A DNA stretch of 64,000 nt from Anaerolineae bacterium (GCA_023384415.1 JAHDWJ010000012.1:1-64000); one strand, 5' to 3'; numbered from the stretch's first letter, positions 53,893-62,999 are shown. The notes: generated from the letters alone by a model not told the origin. Made by a program: numbers and translations.

Positions 53893-53931
53893 CTTCTTGC
53901 CTGTAGGGCAAGAAGAAATCTCGCCCTACAG
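53893..53931. repeat. mutually exclusive hairpins
   Basis: CTTCTTGCC/GGCAAGAAG (53893-53915) and CTGTAGGGC/GCCCTACAG (53901-53931) share the GGGC segment, so only one can form at a time. Upstream of the M50-like gene by about 120 bases. Confidence 0.55.
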
Positions 53932-54050
53932 CCCTAAACTATGGAGAAGTTACCTGGCAATCTCAATAAAAATCAAGATAGCTCTTAAAATTCAGGCAAA
54001 CCTGAAACCCGGAATTTGCAACCTGAAACTTATCTTCGCAAGAGGCCGAT

Positions 54051-54581
54051 ATGCGTAAAGTAACTCTGGGCCACATTTGGGGAATTAGCCTGACGGCCGA
54101 AGCGAGTATGCTGGTAGGGTCGGTTTTTTTGTGGCTGGGTCATACCGCTCTGGCTTATTTACTCCTGCAAGCTCCACTAAATGAAGCAATCATCGCCGGG
54201 CTGCTGGCCGTGCCTCTGTATTGGCTTAGTGATCTGGCCCATCAGTTGGGGCATGGTTGGGTGGCCCGGCGGGTTGGGTATCCCATGAAGGAAATCCGTA
54301 TCCGTGGGGTTCTGATTATTACTCTGTACCCACGCCATGAACCGGAGCTGCCTGCCCGTACCCACATCAAACGGGCCCTGGGCGGCCCGCCAGTTAGCTT
54401 AGGTCTCTCTCTCCTGGCCCTGGTTATTACCCTGTTTGCCCGCAATGCGTTGAGTGGACCAGCCTGGTGGGTTAGTGTCCTTTTTTTCATCCAAAATTTC
54501 TTTATTTTCTTTTTGGGATCGCTGCTGCCATTAGGGTTTACGGATGGCAGTACGCTGCTCCGTTATTTGCGCCAACGGTAG
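54051..54581 (+). CDS. M50-like integral membrane protein with altered active site
   Basis: 176 residues, four to five membrane segments. [16 protein letters not shown] near residue 62 aligns with the HExxH zinc helix of site-2 proteases but has Gln for the catalytic Glu. The second motif usually NPxPxDG appears as [12 protein letters not shown] near the end, keeping the Asp. It may bind metal without cleaving, or be a scaffold. AGAGG precedes the ATG. It lies 13 bases before the carboxyltransferase gene, so they are probably co-transcribed. Confidence 0.75.
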   Translation: MRKVTLGHIWGISLTAEASMLVGSVFLWLGHTALAYLLLQAPLNEAIIAGLLAVPLYWLSDLAHQLGHGWVARRVGYPMKEIRIRGVLIITLYPRHEPELPARTHIKRALGGPPVSLGLSLLALVITLFARNALSGPAWWVSVLFFIQNFFIFFLGSLLPLGFTDGSTLLRYLRQR

Positions 54582-54594
54582 CAAAGGAACAGTT

Positions 54595-56214
54595 ATGAGC
54601 CAACTTCACAGCCAACTTAATCCAAACAGCCCTGAGTTTAAGCAGAATGGGGAGCATAATCGGATGCTGGCCCGGCAGTTACAGGAAAGACAGAAGTTGG
54701 TGCGGGAGTCGCGGCCGCAATCCGTTCTCGATCTCCAGCTTAAACGAGGCAAACTCCTCAGCCATGAGCGTATTGACGCCATCATTGATGAGGGCAGCCC
54801 GTTCCTGGAACTTTCCCCCTTAGCTGCCTGGGAGATGTACGATGGTGAAGCTCCCAGCGCGGGTATTATCACCGGCATTGGCCGTGTCGCCGGGGTAGAG
54901 TGCATGATCATCGCCAATGACCCCACAGTAAAAGGGGGCACCTACTTCCCGGAAACGGTCAAAAAACATGTCCGCGCCCAAACCATTGCCGAAGAAAATT
55001 ATTTGCCCTGCATCTACCTGGTGGATTCTGGCGGGGCTTTTCTCCATTTACAGGCAGATGTGTTCCCTGACAAAGATCATTTTGGTCGTATTTTTTACAA
55101 CATGGCCCGCATGTCAGGCAAAGGGATCACCCAGATTGCCGCCGTGTTAGGCTCATGTACAGCTGGCGGGGCCTACATCCCGGCCATGGCTGATGAGACC
55201 ATCATTGTGAAAGGAAATGGCACCATCTTCCTGGCCGGCCCCCCCCTTGTCAAAGCGGCCACCGGCGCGGAAGTCACCGCCGAGGATCTGGGCGGGGCTG
55301 ATGTCCATACCCGGCTTAGTGGGGTGGCGGATCATTTTGCCGACAATGAGCCACAGGCGTTGGCCTGGATTCGGCAGGTTGCCAGCCATCTGAACCGGCG
55401 TAAAGAGATGCCTCTGGTGATGCAAGCCCCCGAAGAGCCAGCGTATGATCCCGAAGAGCTGTATGGGGTGATCCCGGCAGATCCCCGGGTGAGTTATGAT
55501 GTGCGGGAGGTGATCGCCCGGTTGGTGGATGGGTCGCGGCTGGCGGAGTTTAAGGCCCGGTATGGGCCAACGGTGGTGTGTGGGTTTGCCCACATTATGG
55601 GGATTCCTGTAGGAATTGTGGCCAACAATGGGCTGCTGTTTAGTGAGTCGGCCCAGAAGGCGACCCATTTTATCCAGCTTTGTGGGCAGCGGGGGACGCC
55701 GCTTCTGTTTATGCAAAATATCGCCGGGTTTATGGTAGGCAAGCAGTATGAAAATGGAGGAATTGCCAAAGATGGGGCCAAGATGGTGATGGCGGTGAGC
55801 AATGTTAATGTGCCCCGGATTACTTTGCTGCATGGGGTGAGCCATGGAGCGGGCAACTATGGTATGTCGGGGCGGGCGTATAGTCCCCGGTTTTTGTTTT
55901 CCTGGCCTAACAGCCGGATCAGTGTGATGAGTGGGGACGCGGCCGCTGGCACCCTCTGGACGGTTGGGCAAAAATCTGTTTTACGCAGCCTGGAAAACCC
56001 AACCTCAGAACAGATCGCCGAGGCGGAAACCACCTTCAAGCGGCCCATTTTGGAGCAATATGGCCGCGAATCAGATCCGTATTATGCTACGGCCCGGTTA
56101 TGGGATGACGGTATTTTGGACCCGGCCCAGACGCGGATGGCGTTGGCCCTGGCATTCTCTGCGGCCGCGAACGCCCCTCTACCCCAAGACCATTACGGCA
56201 CGTTCCGGATGTGA
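54595..56214 (+). CDS. acyl-CoA carboxylase carboxyltransferase subunit
   Basis: 539 residues, two crotonase-fold halves. Visible: [12 protein letters not shown] near residue 142, [16 protein letters not shown] near 183, [16 protein letters not shown] near 211 and [17 protein letters not shown] near 230, a pattern typical of 3-methylcrotonyl-CoA carboxylase beta. Geranyl- or propionyl-CoA specificity cannot be excluded. The biotin carboxylase/carrier subunit is not adjacent. Start at 54595 follows AAGGAAC; the longer open frame overlaps the M50-like gene. Confidence 0.92.
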   Translation: MSQLHSQLNPNSPEFKQNGEHNRMLARQLQERQKLVRESRPQSVLDLQLKRGKLLSHERIDAIIDEGSPFLELSPLAAWEMYDGEAPSAGIITGIGRVAGVECMIIANDPTVKGGTYFPETVKKHVRAQTIAEENYLPCIYLVDSGGAFLHLQADVFPDKDHFGRIFYNMARMSGKGITQIAAVLGSCTAGGAYIPAMADETIIVKGNGTIFLAGPPLVKAATGAEVTAEDLGGADVHTRLSGVADHFADNEPQALAWIRQVASHLNRRKEMPLVMQAPEEPAYDPEELYGVIPADPRVSYDVREVIARLVDGSRLAEFKARYGPTVVCGFAHIMGIPVGIVANNGLLFSESAQKATHFIQLCGQRGTPLLFMQNIAGFMVGKQYENGGIAKDGAKMVMAVSNVNVPRITLLHGVSHGAGNYGMSGRAYSPRFLFSWPNSRISVMSGDAAAGTLWTVGQKSVLRSLENPTSEQIAEAETTFKRPILEQYGRESDPYYATARLWDDGILDPAQTRMALALAFSAAANAPLPQDHYGTFRM

Positions 56215-56296
56215 GAAATAGTTAATCGGTGAATTGGGGAGTTGGTGAATGGTTAATGGATAATGCTAGACTGCCAACGGTCATAAACTGACATTT

Positions 56297-56665
56297 TCAG
56301 TTTAAGCGTACCCCATAAGCGGAACGGAATAAATGGCGAAAACGGCGCAAAACGTCTAAATTTGCCAACATAGTCGAATCAATAACGGCTGGGCGAATAG
56401 GGGTTAAATCCAGAGCCATACGTTGCAGCAATTGAACATGCCAGCGTGATTGATCTTCTAAATGGTTCTCAAAAGTAGCGGCAATGTGTTGAAAAATATT
56501 CTCAAAGGCAGTATAGAGATTATGCAGACGGTAAGCCAGGACTATCAACAGTTCTTCTGGTGTATCGTCGGAAAGCTGTGCCGTGGTCAACGAGTTATAA
56601 ATTTGCTCAATGGCTGTCTGATCAGCTTCAATGCTGCGGGTTAGAATGATCGCTTTTTCGTACAT
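56297..56665 (-). CDS. HepT-like HEPN toxin
   Basis: 122 residues, all helical. HEPN signature near the C-terminus: DVLRRFRHLFRSAYGV, with the Arg and His of RNase-active HEPN proteins. ENIFQHIAATFENHL in the middle is typical of the HepT-like subgroup. It starts inside the MntA-like gene (38-base overlap), which couples their translation. Such pairs act as type VII toxin-antitoxin systems in which the antitoxin AMPylates the toxin. Confidence 0.85.
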   Translation of the reverse strand: MYEKAIILTRSIEADQTAIEQIYNSLTTAQLSDDTPEELLIVLAYRLHNLYTAFENIFQHIAATFENHLEDQSRWHVQLLQRMALDLTPIRPAVIDSTMLANLDVLRRFRHLFRSAYGVRLN

Positions 56666-57026
56666 AGATTTTTTTACCGTCCTGATAAACCACCTGTTGA
56701 ATGGGGCCAACACAGGGACGAACATCTACTGCCCATTGTAGTTGCTGCTCTAGTAGACGCCAAAATTGCGTTTCCTCAGCTGGATCAAGGCCAACGACCG
56801 CTACATCAATGTCAGAATATTGGGTAAACCGGCCCGGCTGGACAATGGAACCAAACAAATATACCTGCACCAGAGAGGGGAATTGAGGAGCGATTTGTCT
56901 AACAGCCATCTGTGCGGCCGCCAACCGCTCCTGACGTAAGGATTCTCGTGCAGCTAACCGGGCAGCTTCTCGCTGCTGATGGTATTCGCGGTAAGGCGCG
57001 AAGGGTAATTCATCTGCCATAAGCAT
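56628..57026 (-). CDS. MntA-like nucleotidyltransferase antitoxin
   Basis: 132 residues. The minimal nucleotidyltransferase motif is LFGSIVQPGRFTQYSDIDVA near residue 57: GS, then 11 residues, then DxD (one more than the usual ten). An N-terminal ~45-residue helical part rich in Arg/Ala/Glu precedes it. It lies first in the pair with the HepT-like gene. TATAGT ends five bases before the ATG and there is no binding site, so the transcript may be leaderless; an ATG six bases inside is an alternative. Confidence 0.85.
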   Translation of the reverse strand: MLMADELPFAPYREYHQQREAARLAARESLRQERLAAAQMAVRQIAPQFPSLVQVYLFGSIVQPGRFTQYSDIDVAVVGLDPAEETQFWRLLEQQLQWAVDVRPCVGPIQQVVYQDGKKIYVRKSDHSNPQH

Positions 57027-57055
57027 ATTTTACTATACCAGTTACGATTTTACAT

Positions 57056-58147
57056 TTACAGTTCTAACCATTGCCAATGAGGAGTGTGGTCATAACTGGT
57101 ACGCCCTAGCCAGATAATACGCCCATCGCTGGTACTGATAAACAGGTTGAGAGTCGGATCATAGGGAACGGATTGCTGCCCTGTGGTATACCCTACTTCG
57201 GGAGCTAGGGCCCAGCCTAATCGCTCCCGCACCTCTGGATAAAGCCGCCAGATAGCCCCAAAACCCCGCTGCGGCTGGATTAACCCGGTGGGGGGGATGA
57301 GGGTGGGATCATCTATGGGTTGATCTGGTGTCCAGAGATCAAGATATGACTGCCAGGCTGGCAGTGTGTACTGTTCCCCTTCGTAGATGACGATAATGGT
57401 TGGCTGGGAATCAAGCAGCGGATGGCGCGGGGTTTGCAGCCAGATCATGCGGCCGCGTTCAAACCGTTGTTCCGCCGCGGCGGTAAAGGTTGGTCCGTCT
57501 ACGGCACATTGTCGCCAAAAAACGGGTACAGGGAAAAAGTAATCATAGGCACACGGCCAGGGGATATTGATCATCTGCTGGGCAGCCGTTCCCTGCTCCG
57601 CCTGGGGAAAAACGACCAGCTCATAAGACAGGTGCCGGTTAAAATCGCCGCTCAAGGTTAAGGTCATACTGCCGCTGGCTTCCACATACCAACCCGGCAC
57701 GAAGCGGCCGCCAGCATTGGCATAATCGTTAATACGGATGGTTCCCCCCCCTGAGCTTTGCCAGCGCAAGGTCACGATTTTATCATGGCCATTGGGGTGA
57801 TTGCTCAAATCGCCATTGAAGCTGTGAATGACAGGATCGCCGGGTGCGGTTGTGGGAGGAGATGGTGGTGTGTGGGTAAGGGTAGGGGTTGGGGGAAAGG
57901 GGGTTGCTAATAGAGGGGTGGGGGAACTCAGGTCAGCATTGGCTGGGGGTTGTGTAAGGGAAACGGTCGCGGCCGCACTCGTTACACCTTGTTCAGCCAG
58001 TGGGGTGGTGGCGGCCTGGGTCAAGGTCGGCACAACGAGACCCGTCACTGGCTGGTCAGGGCTAGGGTCCCCGGCTTGCGCCCGGCACCCCATCAATAAA
58101 AGTGCTATTACCATCATCCAGCCAAAGATTGGTTGCTTCCTGTTCAT
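57056..58147 (-). CDS. lipoprotein with Thr/Pro-rich linker, unknown function
   Basis: 363 residues. Signal peptide with lipobox (LLLMGCRA near residue 18), a Thr/Pro/Ala linker to ~105, then a region with an Ig-like opening (PVIHSFNGDLSNHPNGHDKI) and a C-terminal part ending RIIWLGRTSYDHTPHW. I recognise no family. The latter part has many Trp/Tyr, suggesting a carbohydrate or wall interaction, but that is a guess. GAGGTG precedes the ATG. Confidence 0.75.
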   Translation of the reverse strand: MNRKQPIFGWMMVIALLLMGCRAQAGDPSPDQPVTGLVVPTLTQAATTPLAEQGVTSAAATVSLTQPPANADLSSPTPLLATPFPPTPTLTHTPPSPPTTAPGDPVIHSFNGDLSNHPNGHDKIVTLRWQSSGGGTIRINDYANAGGRFVPGWYVEASGSMTLTLSGDFNRHLSYELVVFPQAEQGTAAQQMINIPWPCAYDYFFPVPVFWRQCAVDGPTFTAAAEQRFERGRMIWLQTPRHPLLDSQPTIIVIYEGEQYTLPAWQSYLDLWTPDQPIDDPTLIPPTGLIQPQRGFGAIWRLYPEVRERLGWALAPEVGYTTGQQSVPYDPTLNLFISTSDGRIIWLGRTSYDHTPHWQWLEL

Positions 58148-58469
58148 AATTCACCTCGTTAAAATGATGCGTGAGTTCTTCCTGGTCATGCAGCCTGTTA
58201 AATCGTCCGAAATTGTGAAAACCCCAAAAAATTCGTGCTAATTCGTGCCATTCGTGGCGCCCCCCGTTTTAGCTTGTTCAGGGATAGGCTTCTACAACCC
58301 TTGTCGTAATCTTCCCCCAAGTTATTACAGGGAGTTGGGTGAATACAGTATCATTCCCCCATGCTTTGCCGTTGTTCGGGTGATCAGGATCAAATAAGGG
58401 AACTCATGGGAACTGGGTGGAACTTTGGGAACTCAGTCCTCAACACTCTATTTTTGCAAGAGGTATATT
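58148..58469. other. 322-base gene-free gap
   Basis: Contains degenerate AATTCGTGCTAATTCGTGCC sequence (about 58229-58248), related to 8030-8060, and GGGAACT/TCAGTCCTCA heptamer-like units at 58398-58445. No gene or clear promoter. Confidence 0.55.
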
Positions 58470-59519
58470 ATGTCTACTATTCTCGTGCGGCCGCTCCATC
58501 CAGATGATGCCCCCACTCTCCACGCTATCATCACCCTGCCCCAGGTTGCTCGCAACTTACTGCAAATACCTGGCAAGACCTTAGCTAGCACTATTGAATG
58601 GGCCAATAAAACGAACCCGTTTCGCCACCGCTTTGTGGCTAAATATGGAGGAGTGGTTGTGGGAATGGGGTCGCTTACCCAGATGGATCGCCCACGCTTG
58701 TTCCACAGTGGCACTCTGGGGCTGTATGTGCATCCTGATTATTGGGGCAAAGGGATTGGCACGGCCATTATGGCCCAACTGCTTGATGCAGCTGACAACT
58801 GGCTCAATCTGAAGCGGGTGGAGCTAGATGTGTTTACGGATAACGCGGCCGCGATCCGACTTTATGAAAAGTTTGGCTTCGTGTCGGAAGGGGTACGCCG
58901 TAAAGTAGCCTTCCGGGATGGGGCATTGGCAGATGATTTATGTATGGCCCGCCTGCGTAATGCCACTCATCTGCCGATAGCCGAAGCCGCCCCCCTGCCC
59001 CCAAAACCATCCCCTCTGCCGACCAACACTCCTGTTACCATCCGCCCGTATCAAACTGAAGACGCGGCCGCGCTCCATACCTTCTTCATCCGCCCTGATG
59101 TCACTCGTACCCTCAATCGGATGCCATATCAGGAGTTTATCCCCTTTAAGGAACGGCTGGACAAACCGCCTGAATCATCCCATCATCTGGTAGCTGTGGT
59201 CAACGGCCAGGCTGTGGGTGACATATTCCTGCATATCCCCCCCAATCCGCGCCTTAAACATTCAGCCGTCTTAGGCATGGCCCTGCACCCCGACTATTGG
59301 GGGCTGGGTCTTGGGTCTCGCCTGATGGCCGCCATGCTCGATCTAGCCGATAACTGGCTCAATTTGCAGCGCGTGGAATTGACCGTCAACAGCCACAACG
59401 CGGCCGCGATCCGCCTCTACCAAAAACATGGCTTCATCATCGAAGGCACCAAACATTACCACGGGTACGGAGATGGCCTCTGGGCACACAGCCATTTTAT
59501 GGGCAGAGTAAGAGATTGA
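58470..59519 (+). CDS. tandem GNAT acetyltransferase (two domains)
   Basis: 349 residues, two GNAT domains (~1-165 and ~195-345) joined by a Pro-rich linker. Acetyl-CoA loops: HPDYWGKGIGTAIM near 85 and HPDYWGLGLGSRLM near 270. The halves also share ADNWLNL(K/Q)RVEL and NAAAIRLY, so the gene arose by internal duplication. Both NAAAI sites are encoded by GCGGCCGC. The relatives are YhhY-like amino acid acetyltransferases. Substrate unknown. AGAGG precedes the ATG at 58470; the longer frame is dropped. Confidence 0.9.
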   Translation: MSTILVRPLHPDDAPTLHAIITLPQVARNLLQIPGKTLASTIEWANKTNPFRHRFVAKYGGVVVGMGSLTQMDRPRLFHSGTLGLYVHPDYWGKGIGTAIMAQLLDAADNWLNLKRVELDVFTDNAAAIRLYEKFGFVSEGVRRKVAFRDGALADDLCMARLRNATHLPIAEAAPLPPKPSPLPTNTPVTIRPYQTEDAAALHTFFIRPDVTRTLNRMPYQEFIPFKERLDKPPESSHHLVAVVNGQAVGDIFLHIPPNPRLKHSAVLGMALHPDYWGLGLGSRLMAAMLDLADNWLNLQRVELTVNSHNAAAIRLYQKHGFIIEGTKHYHGYGDGLWAHSHFMGRVRD

Positions 59520-59560
59520 TTTCCCTCTCCCAGGTGGGAGAGGGCCAGGGTGAGGGGCCG

Positions 59561-60472
59561 CTACGCCAGCAGCTGCCCAATCCCAAAAGTGAGGACAAAG
59601 GCCAGGGTAATGAAGGAGAGCTGGGGTAAAAGGGGATTAAGTTTGGCGGCTTCGTGAGTCTGTTGTACGGCCAGGGCGTTGCGGATGAGTAGGGGGAAGG
59701 TGAGCAGGAAGAGGAACTGCCAGGGAGATGTATAGGTGACAAGAACATAAAGCAAAGCGGCCGCGGCCGCCCCCCCTAACAGTCCCCAATGGTACACCCG
59801 TGCCTTTGCCCCCCCCAACCGCACCGGAATAGAAAATTTACCCGCCTGCCGGTCAGATTCAATGTCACGAATATTGTTAATATTCAGCACCCCCACCGCC
59901 AGCAAACCGCAGCTGGTGGCCGGGAGCATGATCAGCCACTCTAGCCGCTGCGTTTGCAAAAAATAGCTCCCCATCGTCCCCACCCAACCAAAAAAAATAA
60001 GGACAAACAGATCGCCCAGGCCAGCATATCCATACGGCCGGCCGCCCGCCGTGTAATTAATCGCCGCCCAGATCGCGGCCGCGCCCAACCCCACAAACAC
60101 AGCTATCCACACCAACCCCTGCACCCCCAACGCCAGCCAGACCAACGCCAGGCCGCTCACCCCGGACAGCCCAGCCATCACCCCCATCGCCCGTTTCATC
60201 GTCCCGGCCGCAATCGCCCCAGATTGTACCGCCCGCGGCGGCCCCACCCTCGCCCCCTGATCCGCCCCATGCACCGAATCCCCATAATCATTGGCCAGGT
60301 TAGACAGAATTTGCAGGCAGATAGCCGTAGTGACACAGAGAAAGGCGACCCAGAAATTGAACGCTCCCTGCGCGGCCGCGAGCAAACTGCCCAAAATAAT
60401 ACAGGCCAGAGCCAGGGGTAGGGTGCGGGGCCGTGCGGCCGCGAGCCACACTTGGGGAGGGGTAGTTAGCAT
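59561..60472 (-). CDS. menA: 1,4-dihydroxy-2-naphthoate polyprenyltransferase
   Basis: 303 residues, eight or nine membrane segments. It attaches a polyprenyl tail to DHNA in menaquinone synthesis. First Asp motif NLANDYGDSVHGAD near residue 61 and second NINNIRDIESDRQAGK near 199, as in MenA. Five GCGGCCGC copies, two overlapping at 59757/59763. It is divergent from the TetR-menF pair. Confidence 0.93.
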   Translation of the reverse strand: MLTTPPQVWLAAARPRTLPLALACIILGSLLAAAQGAFNFWVAFLCVTTAICLQILSNLANDYGDSVHGADQGARVGPPRAVQSGAIAAGTMKRAMGVMAGLSGVSGLALVWLALGVQGLVWIAVFVGLGAAAIWAAINYTAGGRPYGYAGLGDLFVLIFFGWVGTMGSYFLQTQRLEWLIMLPATSCGLLAVGVLNINNIRDIESDRQAGKFSIPVRLGGAKARVYHWGLLGGAAAAALLYVLVTYTSPWQFLFLLTFPLLIRNALAVQQTHEAAKLNPLLPQLSFITLAFVLTFGIGQLLA

Positions 60473-60948
60473 AAATTAAACCTCATTTGGTATTGGTATA
60501 TTCGTGTATTGGCTGCCAGGTTGGATTGTATCCTTTCCCAGGGTACCGCCAACTATCAGCAATTCTCAATTTAAGACCCGTTGTAGGGGTGGGACAGGCG
60601 GGCAACCATCTAGGTCAAGCGGTTTACCTCATTCCCGCCTGTCTCACCCCCCTTTGCCCCTTCCGTTTCAGCCAAAGCGGAGCGAGATGGCCGACATTCA
60701 TAACAACATTTATAACTACTAACCAACCGTAAAGCCCCAAAGCCGCAAAGAACACAAAGTCCTCAAGAAATTCTTACTGATCTTAGCGTCTTCACGGTGA
60801 AATTCTTATGTGCCTTGGTAGTTACCAACCTTTTGCAAATCGTAAAAACCCGCGCCGAAATGAACTGAATCCAGGCGGTCAAATCCTTTTTTTATGCTAC
60901 AATTAGACTGACCAGTCAGTCCAAACTCAAAACTAGAAACTACCCATT
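60473..60948. other. 476-base gap with intergenic repeat sequence and promoter region
   Basis: An 81-codon frame at 60487 has no support. 60725-60840 holds a degenerate intergenic sequence (AAAGCCGCAAAGAACACAAA type) common to many genomes. A possible -10 TACAAT (60898-60903) lies next to the TetR operator. Confidence 0.5.
60906..60921. promoter_or_regulatory. TetR-type operator
   Basis: GACTGAC-CA-GTCAGTC, a perfect seven-base inverted repeat of the form bound by many TetR proteins, 27 bases before the TetR start and over the predicted transcription start. Autorepression is likely. Confidence 0.75.
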
Positions 60949-61539
60949 ATGGACAACGATCTCACTACCACTCGCGGCCGCATCCTTGATGCCGCCCTCA
61001 ACATTTTTTCCCGCAAAGGGTATTACGATACCCGCATGGATGAAATCGTCACCGAATCAGAGACATCCAAAGGCTCGATCTATTTCCATTTTCCCAACAA
61101 AGAGCGGCTTTTTCTGGCCCTCGTGGACCAGTTTGCCGACTTGCTAGAGCGGCGAGTGCGGGACGCTATTGAGCCGCTTCCCAAAGGAATGAAACGAGTC
61201 AGGATGGCTTTACAGGTCTGCCTGGAAACATTCGGCAAATACCGGCGGCCGGCCAAAATTTTATTGGTGCAGGCGGTTGGGCTGGGGCAGCCGTTTGAAG
61301 ACAAGCGCAACAGCGTCAATGACCGGTTCGCCCGACTCATCCAGGGATATATGCAAGAAGCGATTGATGTCGGCGACATTCCGCCGATGGATACGGAAGT
61401 CATCTCCGTAGCCTGGATGGGGGCCATTTATGGGCTGGTGATTCGGTGGGTATACACCGGCGAACCCACCCCTGACCGGATTATGGCGACCTTGGTGCCG
61501 ATGCTGCTCCATAGTGTAGGGTATGATGAGCCAGCTTGA
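60949..61539 (+). CDS. TetR family transcriptional regulator
   Basis: 196 residues. Helix-turn-helix in residues ~8-55: DAALNIFSRKGYYDTRMDEI, then SKGSIYFHFPNKERLF. The C-terminal domain suggests the AcrR/FadR-like class; ligand unknown. A perfect palindrome lies before it. Its last codons overlap the menF start, so menF would be made from the same transcript and be under the same control. Confidence 0.93.
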   Translation: MDNDLTTTRGRILDAALNIFSRKGYYDTRMDEIVTESETSKGSIYFHFPNKERLFLALVDQFADLLERRVRDAIEPLPKGMKRVRMALQVCLETFGKYRRPAKILLVQAVGLGQPFEDKRNSVNDRFARLIQGYMQEAIDVGDIPPMDTEVISVAWMGAIYGLVIRWVYTGEPTPDRIMATLVPMLLHSVGYDEPA

Positions 61540-62950
61540 AGAAATAGGCTTGGGTCAGTGGGCGAGTGGGCGCGGAGAGCCGAACAATCTCTCAATCTCT
61601 CAATCGCCCAATCACCGCCTGGTCAGTTTAAGCCAACCTTGCCCTGGGCTGACCGCGGCCGCGTTTCTCCAGCACGGGTCAGGGCAAGCGCGGGTTTATT
61701 GGGCCGATGGTCGCCTCACCCTGGCCGGGTTTGGCACCGCCGCTGAACTGTTTGCCTGGGGCGAACTGCGCTTCCAACAGATTGAGACCCAGGCCCGGCA
61801 GTTGTTTGCTCACAGTATCATTGAAGGGGATGACGCGGCCGCGCCCCATCTTTTTGGGGGGTTTGCCTTCCGTGACGATTTTACCCCCGACAATACCTGG
61901 AGCGTTTTCCACCCCGCCCACTTCATCCTGCCCCATTTCCAACTCCGGCAAAACGGTACCCAAAGCTGGCTCACCCTCAACGCCCTGCTTCCCCCAGATG
62001 AAGACCCGGCCCTGGTACTGCCCGATTTACGGGAAGCGTTAGCCCTTTTACTAAAGCACCTGAGAAAAACTGAGGGGAGTGAAGGAAAACTCCTTGCCGC
62101 GTCACCCCGCCACCTCACCCCCTCGCCACTCCCCATCCACTACCCCCTGCCGTACCCCCAATGGGCCGAAATGATCGGCCAGGCTACCCGGCAAATGCGC
62201 CAGGGGGAGATGGCCAAGGTAGTGCTGGCGCGGGTGGGAGAGATACGTTTGGCTGAAACGGTGGCCATAGATATGGCTCTGGCAAACCTGACCACCCGTT
62301 ACCCCAACTGCACAACCTTTTTATTTGAGCCGCGGCCGCATCATGCCTTCTTTGGAGCCACCCCAGAACTCCTGGTTCAGGTACAGGGTACCCAGGTTGA
62401 GACCATGGCCCTGGCCGGTTCTATTCGGCGCGGCCGCGATTCCCAAGAAGATGCCGCTCTAGGGCAAACCCTATTAGCTGATCCCAAAAGCCGCCACGAG
62501 CATAACCTGGTGGTACAGTCCATCCACCGCCGCCTGGCCCCTCTCAGCCAAACCCTGACTATCCCCCAAACCGGTCTCTTACAACTAAGCTACATCCAAC
62601 ATTTACACACCCCTATAACCGGCACCTTATGCCAAAAAAGGGGCATTCTCCCCCTGGTAGAAACATTGCACCCCACCCCAGCCCTAGGGGGGTCGCCGCG
62701 GCCGCAGGCCATGGCCTTCATCCGCGCCGCCGAGCCGGTGACAAGGGGGTGGTATGCCGCTCCCATTGGCTGGATTGATCCCCAACTGGATGGAGCTTTT
62801 GCCGTGGCCATCCGCTCTGCCGTCACCCAGCGAGAGCGGGTCTGGTTATACGCCGGGGCCGGCATTGTGGCGGATTCCCAACCCCAGGCTGAGTGGGATG
62901 AGACAGAGTTGAAGTTTAGCCCCATCCGGCAGGTGCTGGAGATCAAATAA
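61526..62950 (+). CDS. menF: isochorismate synthase
   Basis: 474 residues from 61526; ATG at 61523 and TTG at 61550 are alternatives. It converts chorismate to isochorismate, the entry to menaquinone. Visible: MAKVVLARVGEI near residue 228, MALAGSIRRGRDSQED near 292, SRHEHNLVV near 320, LHPTPALGGSPRP near 378 and GWYAAPIGW near 410, the chorismate-binding fold. The first ~25 codons lie over a heptamer-like repeat (CTCTCAATCTCTCAATCGCC) and have no family similarity. It overlaps the TetR gene by 14 bases. Confidence 0.92.
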   Translation: MSQLEEIGLGQWASGRGEPNNLSISQSPNHRLVSLSQPCPGLTAAAFLQHGSGQARVYWADGRLTLAGFGTAAELFAWGELRFQQIETQARQLFAHSIIEGDDAAAPHLFGGFAFRDDFTPDNTWSVFHPAHFILPHFQLRQNGTQSWLTLNALLPPDEDPALVLPDLREALALLLKHLRKTEGSEGKLLAASPRHLTPSPLPIHYPLPYPQWAEMIGQATRQMRQGEMAKVVLARVGEIRLAETVAIDMALANLTTRYPNCTTFLFEPRPHHAFFGATPELLVQVQGTQVETMALAGSIRRGRDSQEDAALGQTLLADPKSRHEHNLVVQSIHRRLAPLSQTLTIPQTGLLQLSYIQHLHTPITGTLCQKRGILPLVETLHPTPALGGSPRPQAMAFIRAAEPVTRGWYAAPIGWIDPQLDGAFAVAIRSAVTQRERVWLYAGAGIVADSQPQAEWDETELKFSPIRQVLEIK

Positions 62951-62964
62951 GAGGGGGTCACGAC

Positions 62965-62992
62965 TTGCATCCTTGCTAACTTCGTCTATATT
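62965..62992 (+). promoter_or_regulatory. promoter of tRNA-Sec
   Basis: TTGCAT (62965-62970), 16-base spacer, TATATT (62987-62992). The start predicted seven to eight bases later falls at 62999-63000, the tRNA 5' end. Confidence 0.6.
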
Positions 62993-62999
62993 CCCTAAT

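Noticed and set aside
60487..60732. 81-codon open frame between menA and the TetR gene
   Set aside because: Two overlapping frames of equal quality exist there, and neither has a start signal or family features.
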